A stretch of 64,000 nt of DNA. Origin: DATCZB01 sp035513215 (GTDB lineage: Bacteria; Pseudomonadota; Gammaproteobacteria; Steroidobacterales; Rariloculaceae). Location of the stretch: the NCBI GenBank assembly GCA_035513215.1, contig DATKCK010000061.1, positions 1 through 64,000 on the forward strand, written 5' to 3'. This document shows, one piece after another, positions 18,214 to 26,854 of the stretch (positions are counted from its first letter, which is position 1; the number at the start of each line of letters is the position of its first letter). The notes under the pieces were generated by a model. The model was not told the origin of the DNA, did no database searches, and saw nothing but the letters and a program-made list of their open reading frames with translations. The translations under genes and the position numbers were made by a program.

Positions 18214-19257
18214 TCAGGGGCTGGCGTTGTTGTTCAAGCCACCTTTGAGAACGACAGTCTGAAAGCCGCGCTCATTTAATATGAAGGCGCCGGCGGAGCT
18301 GCGCCTGCCCGTGTCGCAGCAGACGACGTAGGTCGCCTTCGGCTCGAGCGTCTTGAGCTTGAGCCGAATGAAGTAGAGCGGGATATTGATCGCGCCCTCG
18401 TTGTGATAGGCCTCAAACTCGCTCGGCAGGCGAACGTCGAGCCATTTGCCGCCTCCGGCGACGATCTCCTCAGCGCGCGCCTTGTCGACCCAGTCGAGCA
18501 TCGGCTCGTTGAGCAACTTGTGGAAATCGTCCTTGCCGAGGCGCATCAGCGAGCCGTCGGTCTCCATCGTCACGGTCGCGTTGCGCTTGGCTTCCGATAT
18601 CAGCGCCTCTTCGCCGAAGGTGTCGCCGACTTCGAGCTCGGCAAGCCGAATGCCTTCCTTGTTGAGCGGCGTCTCGCGCGTCACGATGCAGCGCCCGCGG
18701 GTGATGATGTAGAAGTAGTCGCCTTCGTCGCCCTGCTTGATGACGACGTCGTTCGCCTTGTGGTTGATCTGCTGGAGGCGCATGAAGATCGCCTGGATGT
18801 TGGCCGGCGGGATCTTGTGGAAGGCCTTGGTCTGTAGCAGGGTCGTCATCCAGTCGTCGGTGCCCTCCTGCTCGCCCCGCAGATCGCCGACCTCGTACTG
18901 GCCGGTCTGATCCCAGGTCAGCATGACGTCAAGCAGGTCGCTGTCGATCGTGATGTACTCGCAGCGCGTCGTGGCGACGGCCGAGTATTGCCTCGGCAGC
19001 GGTGGCGACAAAGGGTTCCGGGCCTCGTCTGTGCCGCCGATGACCGACGTCTCGGTCTGGTCTCCCTTGCGCAGGTCGACGTTGCCGCTCAGCACCCAGA
19101 CCGTGCGCTTGTTCGAGTCGCCCTCCCGGAACAGGTGCTCGCCGGGTTGCGCGGTCTTGAGCTCGGTCTTCTTGACGAGCGCTTCGAGGTTGTCTTTCTT
19201 CAGGCTGCCGAGCGGCGAGAGCTCGCGAAGCTGACTGATGGCGACTTGGGTACTCAT
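18214..19257 (-). CDS. Two cyclic-nucleotide-binding domains plus rhodanese
   Basis: This 347-aa protein has two cNMP-binding folds: about residues 15-125, which looks divergent, and about 140-250 with 'GDEGDYFYIITRGRC' and 'GDTFGEEALI'. A C-terminal rhodanese domain follows (about 255-345), with the active Cys in 'VVCCDTGRRSS'. No helix-turn-helix is seen, so this is unlikely to be a Crp-type regulator. It may couple a nucleotide signal to sulfur transfer or persulfide sensing. The ATG at 19257 was chosen because the upstream extension is Arg/Ser-rich shadow sequence. Confidence 0.8.
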   Translation of the reverse strand: MSTQVAISQLRELSPLGSLKKDNLEALVKKTELKTAQPGEHLFREGDSNKRTVWVLSGNVDLRKGDQTETSVIGGTDEARNPLSPPLPRQYSAVATTRCEYITIDSDLLDVMLTWDQTGQYEVGDLRGEQEGTDDWMTTLLQTKAFHKIPPANIQAIFMRLQQINHKANDVVIKQGDEGDYFYIITRGRCIVTRETPLNKEGIRLAELEVGDTFGEEALISEAKRNATVTMETDGSLMRLGKDDFHKLLNEPMLDWVDKARAEEIVAGGGKWLDVRLPSEFEAYHNEGAINIPLYFIRLKLKTLEPKATYVVCCDTGRRSSAGAFILNERGFQTVVLKGGLNNNASP

Positions 19258-19339
19258 GCAAAACGGCTCGAACGGGCTTCGACCCGTTTCAACCGCGCGG
19301 AGTCTAGCACAGACGACGTCTGAGCCCCTGTTACCTGGA

Positions 19340-21388
19340 TCACTCCTCAGCGAGAATCTCGGCCCATGCCGGGTGCGGGTGGAACCGCGGACCGAACGTA
19401 GACTCGAGGCGCTCGAGGCGCTCGATGATATCGGCGCGCCCGCGGCTGCGCGCATACTGAATCGGTCCGCCGGTGAACGGCGCGAACCCGGTTCCGAAGA
19501 CGACGCCGGCATCGAGCAGATCGAGATCCTCGACGACGCCGTCGCTGAAGCAGGCGGCCGCCTCGTTGACGAGCCTCAGGATCAGCCGGTCGATCAGCTC
19601 CTCGTCCGGCTCCGGGGACGCGGTGCTGCGGACCGGCCGCCCTTTCTCGTAGCGGTAGAAGCCGCCGGCCGAGGACTTCACGCCCAGGCGCCCCGCGTCG
19701 ACCATCTCGTGCAGCACTTCCGGCGGCTCGACGCCGAGCGGCTCGGCCATGATCCCGGCGACGTGCAGCGCGGTATCGAGGCCCACCCGATCGGCGAGCT
19801 CGACCGGCCCCATCGGCATGCCGAAGCGCTTCGCGGCTGCGTCGACGGTCTCGAGCGCGTGACCGTCCTCATGCGCCGTCAGCGCCTCGAGCATGTAGGG
19901 CAATAGGATCCGGTTGACCAGAAAGCCGGGCGCGCTCGCGCAGGGCAGCGGCAGCTTACCGATCTGGGTCACGAAGGCCAGCGCGCGATCGACGACGTCG
20001 GGATCGGTCTTGTCGGCGCGAATCACCTCGACGAGCGGCATGCTCGCAACCGGGTTGAAGAAGTGAACCCCAACGAGACGGCTCGGCTTCTTCAGCGCCG
20101 ACGCGATCGTCTCGATCCGAATGCTCGACGTGTTGGTGGCGAGTATCGTCGTGCTGCCCGCGCGTGCCTCGATGTCGCTGAACAAGGAGCGCTTGGCGTC
20201 GAGATCCTCGATGATGGCCTCGATGACGACGTCGCTGTCGGGAATGCCGTCGCCCGGCACGTCGCCGACGAGGCGCCGTGACGCCGCCGCTGCGGCGCCG
20301 GGCCCCTTCAACCGTTTCCCGAACAGCTCCTTCGCGCGCTCGAAGGCTGGCTTGAGGTACTTCTCCTCGCGGTCCTGCATCGTGACGTTCAGGCCCTTGA
20401 GCGCGCACCATGCCGCGATATCGCCGCCCATGACGCCGGCGCCGACGACGTGCACGCGCGAAACGGCGGCGCTCTTGGGCGCGAGATTTCGCAACCGCTC
20501 GCGCAGCAAAAACAGCCGCACGAGATTCTTCGAGGTCGGCGAGACGAGGAGCCGCCCGATCGACTCGGCTTCGGCGCGATAGGCGTCGGCGCCTTCGCCG
20601 CCATAGCGTTCCCACAGATCGACGATGGCATGCGGCGCCGGGTAATGCTCGGGCCTGGCCTTGCGCCGCGTCTGTCGCCTTACCTTTCTTGCGACGAAGG
20701 GCCGCAGGCGCTCGGCATTGAGCAGACGCAGGTGCCATGGCGGCCGGCGCGGCGGCAGCGACCGCCTGAGCAGCTTCAATGCCGCCGCGGCCTCGTCGCC
20801 TTCGGGCGCGATCCGATCGACGAGACCCGCGCGCAGCGCCTCGACGGGCGACAGCGACCTGCCGGTCAGCATCAGATCGAGCGCCTTGAGCGGACCGAGC
20901 AGCCGGACCGTGCGTACGGTACCGCCGAAGCCGGGGTGGATGCCGAGCTGAACTTCCGGCAGCCCGATGCAGCGCTCGTAGCCTTCGACGGCAACGCGAT
21001 AGCGGCAGGCGAGGGCGAGCTCGAGTCCGCCGCCGAGCGCAAAGCCGTTGAGCACGGCAACGGTCGGGCAGGGCAGATCCTCGATGCGTTGAAAGAGCCC
21101 CTGGCCGTTCGCCGCGAGCTGGCCGGCCGCGACGGGATCCTCAAGGCCCTCGAACTCGCGCACGTCGGCGCCGAGGATGAAGCCGGAATGTTTGGCGGAA
21201 CGAATGACGACGCCGGGCAGGTCGGGCTCTCGCTCGAGCCGGTCGACGATCGCATCGAGCTCGGCCATGACGCCGCTCGACAGCGTGTTGCTGCCCGATT
21301 CCGCCTTGTCGAGCGTCAGCCAGCAGTGTCCCGTCGAGCCGTACGTGACTCGCCAATGGTGCTCGCGGGCAGCGTCTGTTTCCGTCAT
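19340..21388 (-). CDS. fadJ: FadJ-like enoyl-CoA hydratase / 3-hydroxyacyl-CoA dehydrogenase
   Basis: This 682-aa bifunctional beta-oxidation enzyme has an N-terminal crotonase domain with both catalytic Glu residues (GGGLELALACRYRV and LPEVQLGIHPGFGGT). The dehydrogenase domain follows with 'VHVVGAGVMGGDIAAW' and 'THFFNP-like' 'VGVHFFNPVASMPLVEV'. The C-terminal 3HCDH domain includes 'APGFLVNRILLPYM'. It converts enoyl-CoA to 3-ketoacyl-CoA. No thiolase gene is adjacent. The start at 21388 was chosen because it begins just before the crotonase fold. The assignment FadJ versus FadB is tentative. Confidence 0.85.
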   Translation of the reverse strand: MTETDAAREHHWRVTYGSTGHCWLTLDKAESGSNTLSSGVMAELDAIVDRLEREPDLPGVVIRSAKHSGFILGADVREFEGLEDPVAAGQLAANGQGLFQRIEDLPCPTVAVLNGFALGGGLELALACRYRVAVEGYERCIGLPEVQLGIHPGFGGTVRTVRLLGPLKALDLMLTGRSLSPVEALRAGLVDRIAPEGDEAAAALKLLRRSLPPRRPPWHLRLLNAERLRPFVARKVRRQTRRKARPEHYPAPHAIVDLWERYGGEGADAYRAEAESIGRLLVSPTSKNLVRLFLLRERLRNLAPKSAAVSRVHVVGAGVMGGDIAAWCALKGLNVTMQDREEKYLKPAFERAKELFGKRLKGPGAAAAASRRLVGDVPGDGIPDSDVVIEAIIEDLDAKRSLFSDIEARAGSTTILATNTSSIRIETIASALKKPSRLVGVHFFNPVASMPLVEVIRADKTDPDVVDRALAFVTQIGKLPLPCASAPGFLVNRILLPYMLEALTAHEDGHALETVDAAAKRFGMPMGPVELADRVGLDTALHVAGIMAEPLGVEPPEVLHEMVDAGRLGVKSSAGGFYRYEKGRPVRSTASPEPDEELIDRLILRLVNEAAACFSDGVVEDLDLLDAGVVFGTGFAPFTGGPIQYARSRGRADIIERLERLESTFGPRFHPHPAWAEILAEE

Positions 21389-21393
21389 CGGCC

Positions 21394-22149
21394 TTACGCC
21401 GCCGCGCTCGCCTTGCCGTTGACCGCGAAATCGCAGATCAGCGGCAGGTGGTCCGAAAATGGAACGGACGGGATGAAGAAGTTCTGAATGTCGATGCCTT
21501 TGCCGTAAAGCACGAAATCGAGCTCCTTGCGCGGCGAGTTGCTCGGATAGGACGGCAGACCGCTGCTGTTGGCGCTCCTGAGCCCGGCGGCCTTCATGAA
21601 CAGGTAGATCTCGTGGCCGCCCCAGAACGTGTTGAAGTCGCCGGCGATTATGACCGGTTTCGACGACGCGACGACGAGATCGTGCAGCGAGTGGAGCTGC
21701 TCCTGGCGATGTCGGTATTTCAGAGACAGATGCACGAGAAAGACCGAGCACTCCTCGAGCTCCAGCTCGATCGTCAGCCGCTTGATGCCCCGGTCGAAGT
21801 AATGAAAGCGCTCGCCGTGAACCCGCGGAGCGGCCAGAAACGCATTGCCCTGCTTGCGCACGATCGGCAGGAGCTGGTTCAGCGAGGATTCGCCGTATTT
21901 GCACTGATAAACCGAGTAATGGCCGAGCGAGCGACCGATCGCTTCGGCCTGGTTGACGCACTGCGTGCGAATCGATCCCGTATCGACCTCGACGAGGCCG
22001 ACGATATCGGGGTCCTGACTCTTGATGAACCCGATAATCCGGTCGAGGTTCGTTCGGTTGCCGATGACGTAGCCCATGCCGGGGACGGGCCAGCGCATCG
22101 TCGATCCGGCGCCGATTCCGTAGCGGATGTTATAGAGCAAGAGTCGCAC
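21394..22149 (-). CDS. Endonuclease/exonuclease/phosphatase family protein
   Basis: This 251-aa EEP-fold protein has 'LLLYNIRYG' at the N-terminus, 'IVGLVEVD' (metal Glu), 'HLSLKYRHRQEQ', 'IIAGDFNTF' (GDFN motif), 'ELDFVLYGKG' and a terminal 'FSDHLPLICDF' (catalytic DH). All catalytic positions are present. The substrate is unknown; the fold covers phospholipases, sphingomyelinase-like enzymes and nucleases. It ends 6 bases before fadJ, so the two are likely cotranscribed. Confidence 0.85.
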   Translation of the reverse strand: MRLLLYNIRYGIGAGSTMRWPVPGMGYVIGNRTNLDRIIGFIKSQDPDIVGLVEVDTGSIRTQCVNQAEAIGRSLGHYSVYQCKYGESSLNQLLPIVRKQGNAFLAAPRVHGERFHYFDRGIKRLTIELELEECSVFLVHLSLKYRHRQEQLHSLHDLVVASSKPVIIAGDFNTFWGGHEIYLFMKAAGLRSANSSGLPSYPSNSPRKELDFVLYGKGIDIQNFFIPSVPFSDHLPLICDFAVNGKASAAA

Positions 22150-22267
22150 CTCGCCATTCTAGCGAAGCTCGCGCGCCAAATTCTGTCGAATTGCCGGGGG
22201 TTTCGGGGATCGGCGGCCCTTGACGGGGTCCGTTGCAAAAGGGCAGGGTGCAGGGTAGTGTCCGGCT

Positions 22268-22723
22268 ATGTCCGAGGACAATCCCATTCGGGTCTTTGTG
22301 ACGCATCTGTTTTCGTCGCATCCCGACTACCACCGCGTGTTCGAGTATCTCGAGAGCGCGAGCAACTTCTTTTACCGCAATTGCAGCAACCCGGACGACA
22401 TGCCGGGCTCGGGCGGCCAGGAAGCGATCAAGGAAAGGCTGCTCGAGCAGATTCGGGCAGCGGAGGTCGTCGTCGTCATCAGCACGATGTTTTCCGAGAA
22501 CCGCAGTCTCATCGCCTACCAGATGGATGCGGCGCAGGCATCGGAGCTGCCGCTCGTGGTCCTCGAGCCTTTCGGCGGCATGGGCAAGGTGCCGGCCGAG
22601 GTCGAGGCGCGGGCCGCCGAGGTCGTCGGCTGGAACGATCGCATGATCGTCGATGCGATTCGGCGCGAAGCGCGCCACGAGGATACACAGCGCTGGGAGA
22701 CCATTGAGTTCGACATGTCCTGA
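22268..22723 (+). CDS. TIR-like (MTH538/DUF1863-type) domain protein
   Basis: This 151-aa stand-alone domain has 'IRVFVTHLF' as strand A, 'YHRVFEYLES.SNFFYRN' after it, 'IRAAEVVVVISTMFSEN' and 'SELPLVVLEPFGG'. These are the landmarks of the MTH538 TIR-like family, which includes the ThsB sensors of Thoeris defence as well as many uncharacterised housekeeping proteins. No ThsA-like effector (NADase/SIR2) is adjacent; the next gene, overlapping by 20 bases, is a GDPD. The family call is from motif pattern only. Confidence 0.7.
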   Translation: MSEDNPIRVFVTHLFSSHPDYHRVFEYLESASNFFYRNCSNPDDMPGSGGQEAIKERLLEQIRAAEVVVVISTMFSENRSLIAYQMDAAQASELPLVVLEPFGGMGKVPAEVEARAAEVVGWNDRMIVDAIRREARHEDTQRWETIEFDMS

Positions 22724-23663
22724 ACCGGGTGAGTCGAGCCCGACGCGCGTCATCGCGCATCGCGGCGCCAGTGGATATCTTCCCGAGCACACGGCCGTCA
22801 CCAAGGCCTATGCCTACGCTCTCGGCGCAGATTTCATCGAGCAGGATCTCGTTGCGACCGCCGACGGCGTGGTCGTCGTGCTACACGATATTTATCTCGA
22901 CGACGTCAGCGACGTCGCGCGCGTATACCCCGAGCGGCGGCGCGATGACGGTCGGTTCTATGTCATCGATTTCAGCTGGGTCGAGCTCGGCGCGCTTTCG
23001 CTGCGCGAGCGTCGCCGGCCGGACGGCACGGAGCCGAGGTTCCCTGGCCGGTTTCCGTACGACCTTCCACTTCGCGTCTGCCGCCTCGAGGACGAGATTG
23101 CGCTGGTCTCGGGACTCAACGCGACGACCGGCCGGCACGTCGGCATCTACCCCGAGATCAAGGATCCCGCGTGGCACCTCGAGGGCGGCATCGATCTGAC
23201 GGCGCTCGTGCACGCTGCGCTCACCGCCAATCGCGCTCTGATCTCGGGCCCGGTGTTCGTGCAGTCGTTCGATCCGAGCAGCCTGCGCAGGCTCCGGGAC
23301 GAGCTCGACACCGGTTTTGCGCTGGTGCAGCTACTCGCGCGCGAGGAAGCCGTGCGACTGGAGCGCGATGCCGAGGCCAGGGCCGGAATCGCCGAGTACG
23401 CCGTCGGGGTCGGCGTGCCGTTCGAGACGCTGATCGAGCCCCGGCTCGTCGACGGGCGTGCCGTCGCGACGGCGCTCCCCGGCAGGCTGGCCGAGGCGGG
23501 GCTTCTGATTCACCCGTACACCCTAAGGCGCGATGTCGCGCCGGACGGGGAGGTCGGTTACTTCGCCGCGCTGAGGCTCTTGATCCACGAGCTCAGGGTC
23601 GACGCGATCTTTTGCGACCACCCCGACGATGCGCTCGCGGTCAGAGAGCGCAGCGCGGCCTGA
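22704..23663 (+). CDS. glpQ: Glycerophosphodiester phosphodiesterase
   Basis: This 319-aa protein has 'VIAHRGASGYLPEHT' (the HRG-E catalytic motif), 'DFIEQDLVATADGVVVVLHD' (E-D and HD metal/catalytic residues), 'IYPEIKDPAW' and 'QSFDP'. It hydrolyses glycerophosphodiesters to glycerol-3-phosphate and an alcohol. No clear secretion signal is seen, so a cytoplasmic enzyme is possible. The best start is TTG 22704, which has a GGGAGA ribosome-binding site and overlaps the TIR-like gene. The 3' end overlaps the convergent M48 gene by 23 bases. Confidence 0.85.
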   Translation: MSSTCPEPGESSPTRVIAHRGASGYLPEHTAVTKAYAYALGADFIEQDLVATADGVVVVLHDIYLDDVSDVARVYPERRRDDGRFYVIDFSWVELGALSLRERRRPDGTEPRFPGRFPYDLPLRVCRLEDEIALVSGLNATTGRHVGIYPEIKDPAWHLEGGIDLTALVHAALTANRALISGPVFVQSFDPSSLRRLRDELDTGFALVQLLAREEAVRLERDAEARAGIAEYAVGVGVPFETLIEPRLVDGRAVATALPGRLAEAGLLIHPYTLRRDVAPDGEVGYFAALRLLIHELRVDAIFCDHPDDALAVRERSAA

Positions 23664-24420
23664 CGCCCGCATCGAGCGCGTTGTGGTACTCGACGAGCGC
23701 CGGCGCGAGATTCCTCGCGATGTCGGTCATGCGCAGCTCGGGATCCGGATGCGTCGACAGCCATTCGGGCGGCCGATTGCGGCGATCGAAGCGGTCGCCG
23801 CCGCCCATGGCGCGCCAGAGCTCGATCGTGACCGACGGGTTGTAGCCAGCACGCGCCATGTAGGTCATGCCGACGACATCGGCCTCCGTTTCCTGCTCGC
23901 GCTGAAACGGAAACTGGAGCAGAACGGCCGCCATGCCCGAAGAGTCGACGCCGGTGACAGCGCCGCCGAGGGCGCCGAAAGCGCCTGTCATCCTGGCGCG
24001 TCCGATGCGCTCCTTGACGTGGTCCTGCGTCAGATGCGCCACCTCGTGGCCGAGCACGGCGGCCAGCTTATCGGGCGTGTCCGCGACATCGAGCAGACCG
24101 CCGAAAACGGCGATCTTGCCCTCGGGCGTGACCATGGCGTTTCGCATCTCGTCGTCGAAGACGAGGATCTCCCAGTCGAGGTTCTGAAGCTCCTCCGGAA
24201 TCTGCTCGATGATCGAGAACGCGACGCACTGAGCCAGGCGTTGTACGCGCGCGCTCGGATGCAGCGGTGTGTTGCGCTTCATCATCATCCACTGGACGCG
24301 AAGCTGGGCTTCGACGTCCTTCTGGGTCGTGATGATCTGCGCGGCGGCGTCCCGCGATGCGAAGGGCAGCGCCACCAGCGCCAATGTGCACGCCACGGCC
24401 GTGAGGCCCCGAAGCGTCAT
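23641..24420 (-). CDS. Secreted M48-family zinc metalloprotease
   Basis: This 259-aa protein has an N-terminal signal peptide (about residues 1-27, ending 'SRDAAA'). The HEXXH zinc motif is in 'VLGHEVAHLTQDH', and the third ligand Glu is in 'QREQETEADVVG'. It resembles the peptidase domain of BepA/LoiP-type periplasmic proteases that act in outer-membrane quality control, but lacks the BepA TPR tail. The start at 24420 was chosen to give the signal peptide. Confidence 0.87.
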   Translation of the reverse strand: MTLRGLTAVACTLALVALPFASRDAAAQIITTQKDVEAQLRVQWMMMKRNTPLHPSARVQRLAQCVAFSIIEQIPEELQNLDWEILVFDDEMRNAMVTPEGKIAVFGGLLDVADTPDKLAAVLGHEVAHLTQDHVKERIGRARMTGAFGALGGAVTGVDSSGMAAVLLQFPFQREQETEADVVGMTYMARAGYNPSVTIELWRAMGGGDRFDRRNRPPEWLSTHPDPELRMTDIARNLAPALVEYHNALDAGVRPRCAL

Positions 24421-24505
24421 TGATCCCACCTCCGACGGCTGTTTGACCTGGATCAAAGATAGCACAGCGGCCTTAATGGCGGCTGAAGCGCCGGCCTTCA
24501 AGCGG

Positions 24506-25090
24506 CTAATTGGCCGTATTGGCCGCGAAATGCTCGACCCCCCGGCGATTGCCGAAGCCGAAAAGCCCGACGTTGAGCTTGAACTGCATGAACCAGATCC
24601 CGTCGAGGCCGGGGTCTGCCTCCCGGGCCGCCGCGATCCGCTCGGCGTACTGCCCAGGCAGGTAGGTCAGATTGACGGCAAACTGGTGCGTTCCGACGCT
24701 AACAGCCGGCAAAATGCCGGGAAACGGCTCGTTGCCGTTGACATCGTGCCGGGTCATAACGAACCCGATCGCGCCTAGGTCGACATGGACCCGTCGTTGC
24801 CCCGCCGGCACGTGAAAACGGCGCTTTATGCCGCCGCCGGCCATGTAGGACATGTGATCGTCACTGTCCCGGAAACCGTTGCCGAGGGCCACTTTGACCC
24901 AGCGTCCGTCCGGATTGAACTCGTGCTCGACGCCGAGTCCCCAGTTACGCTCGTTCCAGTCCCTGTCGGCGTCGACGTGAATCGACCGGCCATTGAGCAC
25001 GATGTCCCATCGACCGGCTTCAGCCGCGCCGCAAAGCCCGAGTGCCAGCATTCCTACACCGGCCAGCCGGGTGATATTCGAGTGCGCCAT
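24506..25090 (-). CDS. PagP-like lipid A acyltransferase (outer membrane)
   Basis: This 194-aa protein has a signal peptide (about 1-25). The mature part follows the PagP pattern: 'RDWNERNWGLGVEHEF' corresponds to YNERPWGGGFG, 'GFRDSDDHM' to the catalytic KDSW, and 'PFPGILPAVSVGTHQFAVNLTYLPG' to the family's PxPxLLPLASVGY...TYIPG. His38, Asp75 and Ser76 match the E. coli PagP catalytic set His33, Asp76, Ser77. PagP moves palmitate from phospholipid to lipid A. The alignment is from memory. A promoter with an inverted repeat lies just upstream. Confidence 0.72.
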   Translation of the reverse strand: MAHSNITRLAGVGMLALGLCGAAEAGRWDIVLNGRSIHVDADRDWNERNWGLGVEHEFNPDGRWVKVALGNGFRDSDDHMSYMAGGGIKRRFHVPAGQRRVHVDLGAIGFVMTRHDVNGNEPFPGILPAVSVGTHQFAVNLTYLPGQYAERIAAAREADPGLDGIWFMQFKLNVGLFGFGNRRGVEHFAANTAN

Positions 25091-25134
25091 GTCTGCCGTT
25101 TGCAAGGCTGATGCCAACTCTATTAAATCAATGA

Positions 25135-25165
25135 TTTATAGACTGTTCTTGTGTCAGTCTGTAAA
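25135..25165 (-). promoter_or_regulatory. Candidate promoter of pagP-like gene
   Basis: Reading the minus strand, a TTTACA -35-like box (25160-25165) and a TATAAA -10-like box (25135-25140) are separated by 19 bases. The spacer holds part of an AGACTG...CAGTCT inverted repeat that could be an operator. The region is markedly AT-richer than its surroundings and lies 45 bases upstream of the pagP-like start. Confidence 0.5.
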
Positions 25166-25229
25166 CAATACCGACGCTGAGGGTCACATCGACGGCGCAA
25201 AAGGGACAATACCGGCAGCTCGATCAGGT

Positions 25230-25613
25230 CTAGAACAGCGCCAGGATCACGCCGACCAGGCTGCCGAGCAGAAGCGCCACGTTCGCAAAGCCCGAGAGCA
25301 TCATGCCGGGTCCGCGCTTCTCGGCGGCGGCGATATAGCCCTTCGCATAGACGGCGCGCCCGATCACGCCAACCGCGCCGATGCCCGCAGCGAAGAGCGA
25401 GCTGACAAACGTGCCGAAAAGCCACATGCAAGGCACGAACACAGCGAGCCACTCTAGCGTGTTCTGGTGCACGCGGAAGGTGCGGTTGAATTCGTCCGGG
25501 CCTTCGCACGCCGGCGCCTTGACGCCGTATTTGGCCCGAGCCCGGCCGACGAGGCCGCCGAAAACGAAGTACTCGACCAGCGCGAGCAGGACGACCAGAT
25601 AGACATATTCCAT
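25230..25613 (-). CDS. MAPEG family membrane protein
   Basis: This 127-aa protein has four predicted transmembrane helices. The MAPEG signature region 'EFNRTFRVHQNTLEWLAVFVP' contains the conserved R-x-x-x-N/H-Q-N-x-x-E block. MAPEG proteins are glutathione- or eicosanoid-related membrane enzymes; the bacterial substrate is unknown. The start is at the ATG beginning MEYVYLVVLL. Confidence 0.87.
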   Translation of the reverse strand: MEYVYLVVLLALVEYFVFGGLVGRARAKYGVKAPACEGPDEFNRTFRVHQNTLEWLAVFVPCMWLFGTFVSSLFAAGIGAVGVIGRAVYAKGYIAAAEKRGPGMMLSGFANVALLLGSLVGVILALF

Positions 25614-25741
25614 GACTTCCCCCCGAGAGCGATACGGCAGCAAGCATAGAGGACCCGGCGGCGGTTGTGGGTATTCGTCTCGGTGGGCTAGGCTGCTCGG
25701 GTGACAGGATCGCCCCGATTCCCCGTTTTCCCGTCCGCCCC

Positions 25742-26212
25742 TTGAAATTCGACGGATCGCGATGGCTTGCCGCCCCTCCGGATTTCGTCTGGGACCGGCT
25801 GATCGACCCGGAGGTGCTGAGGCAGAGCATCCGGGGCTGCGAATCGATGAAGGTGACGGGGGAGGGGGCGTACATCGCGAGCCTCAAGCTCAGATTCGGT
25901 CCCGTCTCGGCATCCTTCGACGGCCGCCTGTCGCTCGGCGATATCGTCGACAATCGGCGCTATACGATCACGTTCGAGGGCATCGGCGGCATCGCCGGGT
26001 TCGGCCGCGGCACGGCCGACGTCAGGCTCGAGCCGGAAAGCGAGGGGACGCGGCTGCTCTACACGGTCGAAGCGCAAATCGGCGGCAAGCTCAGCCGCGT
26101 CGGTCAGCCGTTCGTGAATCGGATTGCGCGCAGGATGATCGAGGATTTCTTCACGCGCTTCGAGCGCATCATTCGTCATGAGGCCGCCGCGCCCATAGCG
26201 TCACGGCCCTAG
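25742..26212 (+). CDS. CoxG/SRPBCC-type lipid-binding-fold protein
   Basis: This protein is about 156 aa. 'AAPPDFVWDRLIDPEVLRQSIRGCESM' is the N-terminal signature of carbon monoxide dehydrogenase subunit G (CoxG), and 'GPVSASFDGRLSL' and 'TADVRLEPESEGTRLLYTVEAQIGGKL' follow. In CO dehydrogenase operons CoxG helps membrane attachment. Here no CO dehydrogenase genes are nearby, so the role is unknown. The start is probably TTG 25742; an in-frame GTG/TTG lies upstream. Confidence 0.8.
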   Translation: MKFDGSRWLAAPPDFVWDRLIDPEVLRQSIRGCESMKVTGEGAYIASLKLRFGPVSASFDGRLSLGDIVDNRRYTITFEGIGGIAGFGRGTADVRLEPESEGTRLLYTVEAQIGGKLSRVGQPFVNRIARRMIEDFFTRFERIIRHEAAAPIASRP

Positions 26213-26228
26213 CGTGACCGGCTGGATC

Positions 26229-26726
26229 TCAGAATGCGCTCGGCTGCATGAACGGGTTGTTCCGGTCGTCCTCGGGTACCACGGTCGACAGCTCGCGCGT
26301 GCGGCGCAGGAAATCCTGCGCGTTTTGCTCGTCCTGGGCAGCCTGACCGACCGGTGTGCACACTTCTCTCGGCACGCGTGAGCCGGTCACCGGGACTCTG
26401 CGACACTCCATCTCGGGCTCGACGGCCACGACGAACTGCGACTCGGAATTCTCGGCCGCGTTCGCCTGACCCGTATCGGCGTCCGAGCTCTCCGCCTCGC
26501 GGCTTTGGCGACGCTCCTCGCGGCGGCGCTGCCTCTCGCTCAACTGATCGGAGTCGGAATCCCGAGCCGCGGTTTGCGTAACTTCATCTGCCTCGTCCGC
26601 GGACGCCGGTAGGCTCCCGAGCGTCAGCGCGGCGAAACCGATGATCAGGGTAGCGCCGACGAGTATTCGCCCTGCGGCGGCTGCCGGATCGGAATGCAAC
26701 GAGCTGACTGAACTTCGTAGGCGCAT
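26229..26726 (-). CDS. Exported hypothetical protein with charged low-complexity middle
   Basis: This 165-aa protein has a membrane/signal segment at about residues 20-42 ending 'LPASADEA', then an Arg/Glu/Gln/Ser-rich stretch (about 55-90). A C-terminal part has 'MECRRVPVTGSRVPREVC', with two cysteines that could form a disulfide. That Cys-containing segment recurs in small periplasmic proteins of many proteobacteria, but I do not recognise a named family or function. Confidence 0.65.
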   Translation of the reverse strand: MRLRSSVSSLHSDPAAAAGRILVGATLIIGFAALTLGSLPASADEADEVTQTAARDSDSDQLSERQRRREERRQSREAESSDADTGQANAAENSESQFVVAVEPEMECRRVPVTGSRVPREVCTPVGQAAQDEQNAQDFLRRTRELSTVVPEDDRNNPFMQPSAF

Positions 26727-26854
26727 CGTGTGCCTCCGGAGTATCGGAAGGAATTTAGACGGCCGTTATTCGCTGGTAGGTCGGTCTCAAGTCTATCATA
26801 CGCACGGCAGCATCCGGGACCGACTTCGGCGCTATCGAAGGCGCGTCACGAACT

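Noticed and set aside
22268..23663. Thoeris defence operon
   Set aside because: The TIR-like gene has no ThsA-type NADase or SIR2 effector beside it, so a Thoeris call is not supported.
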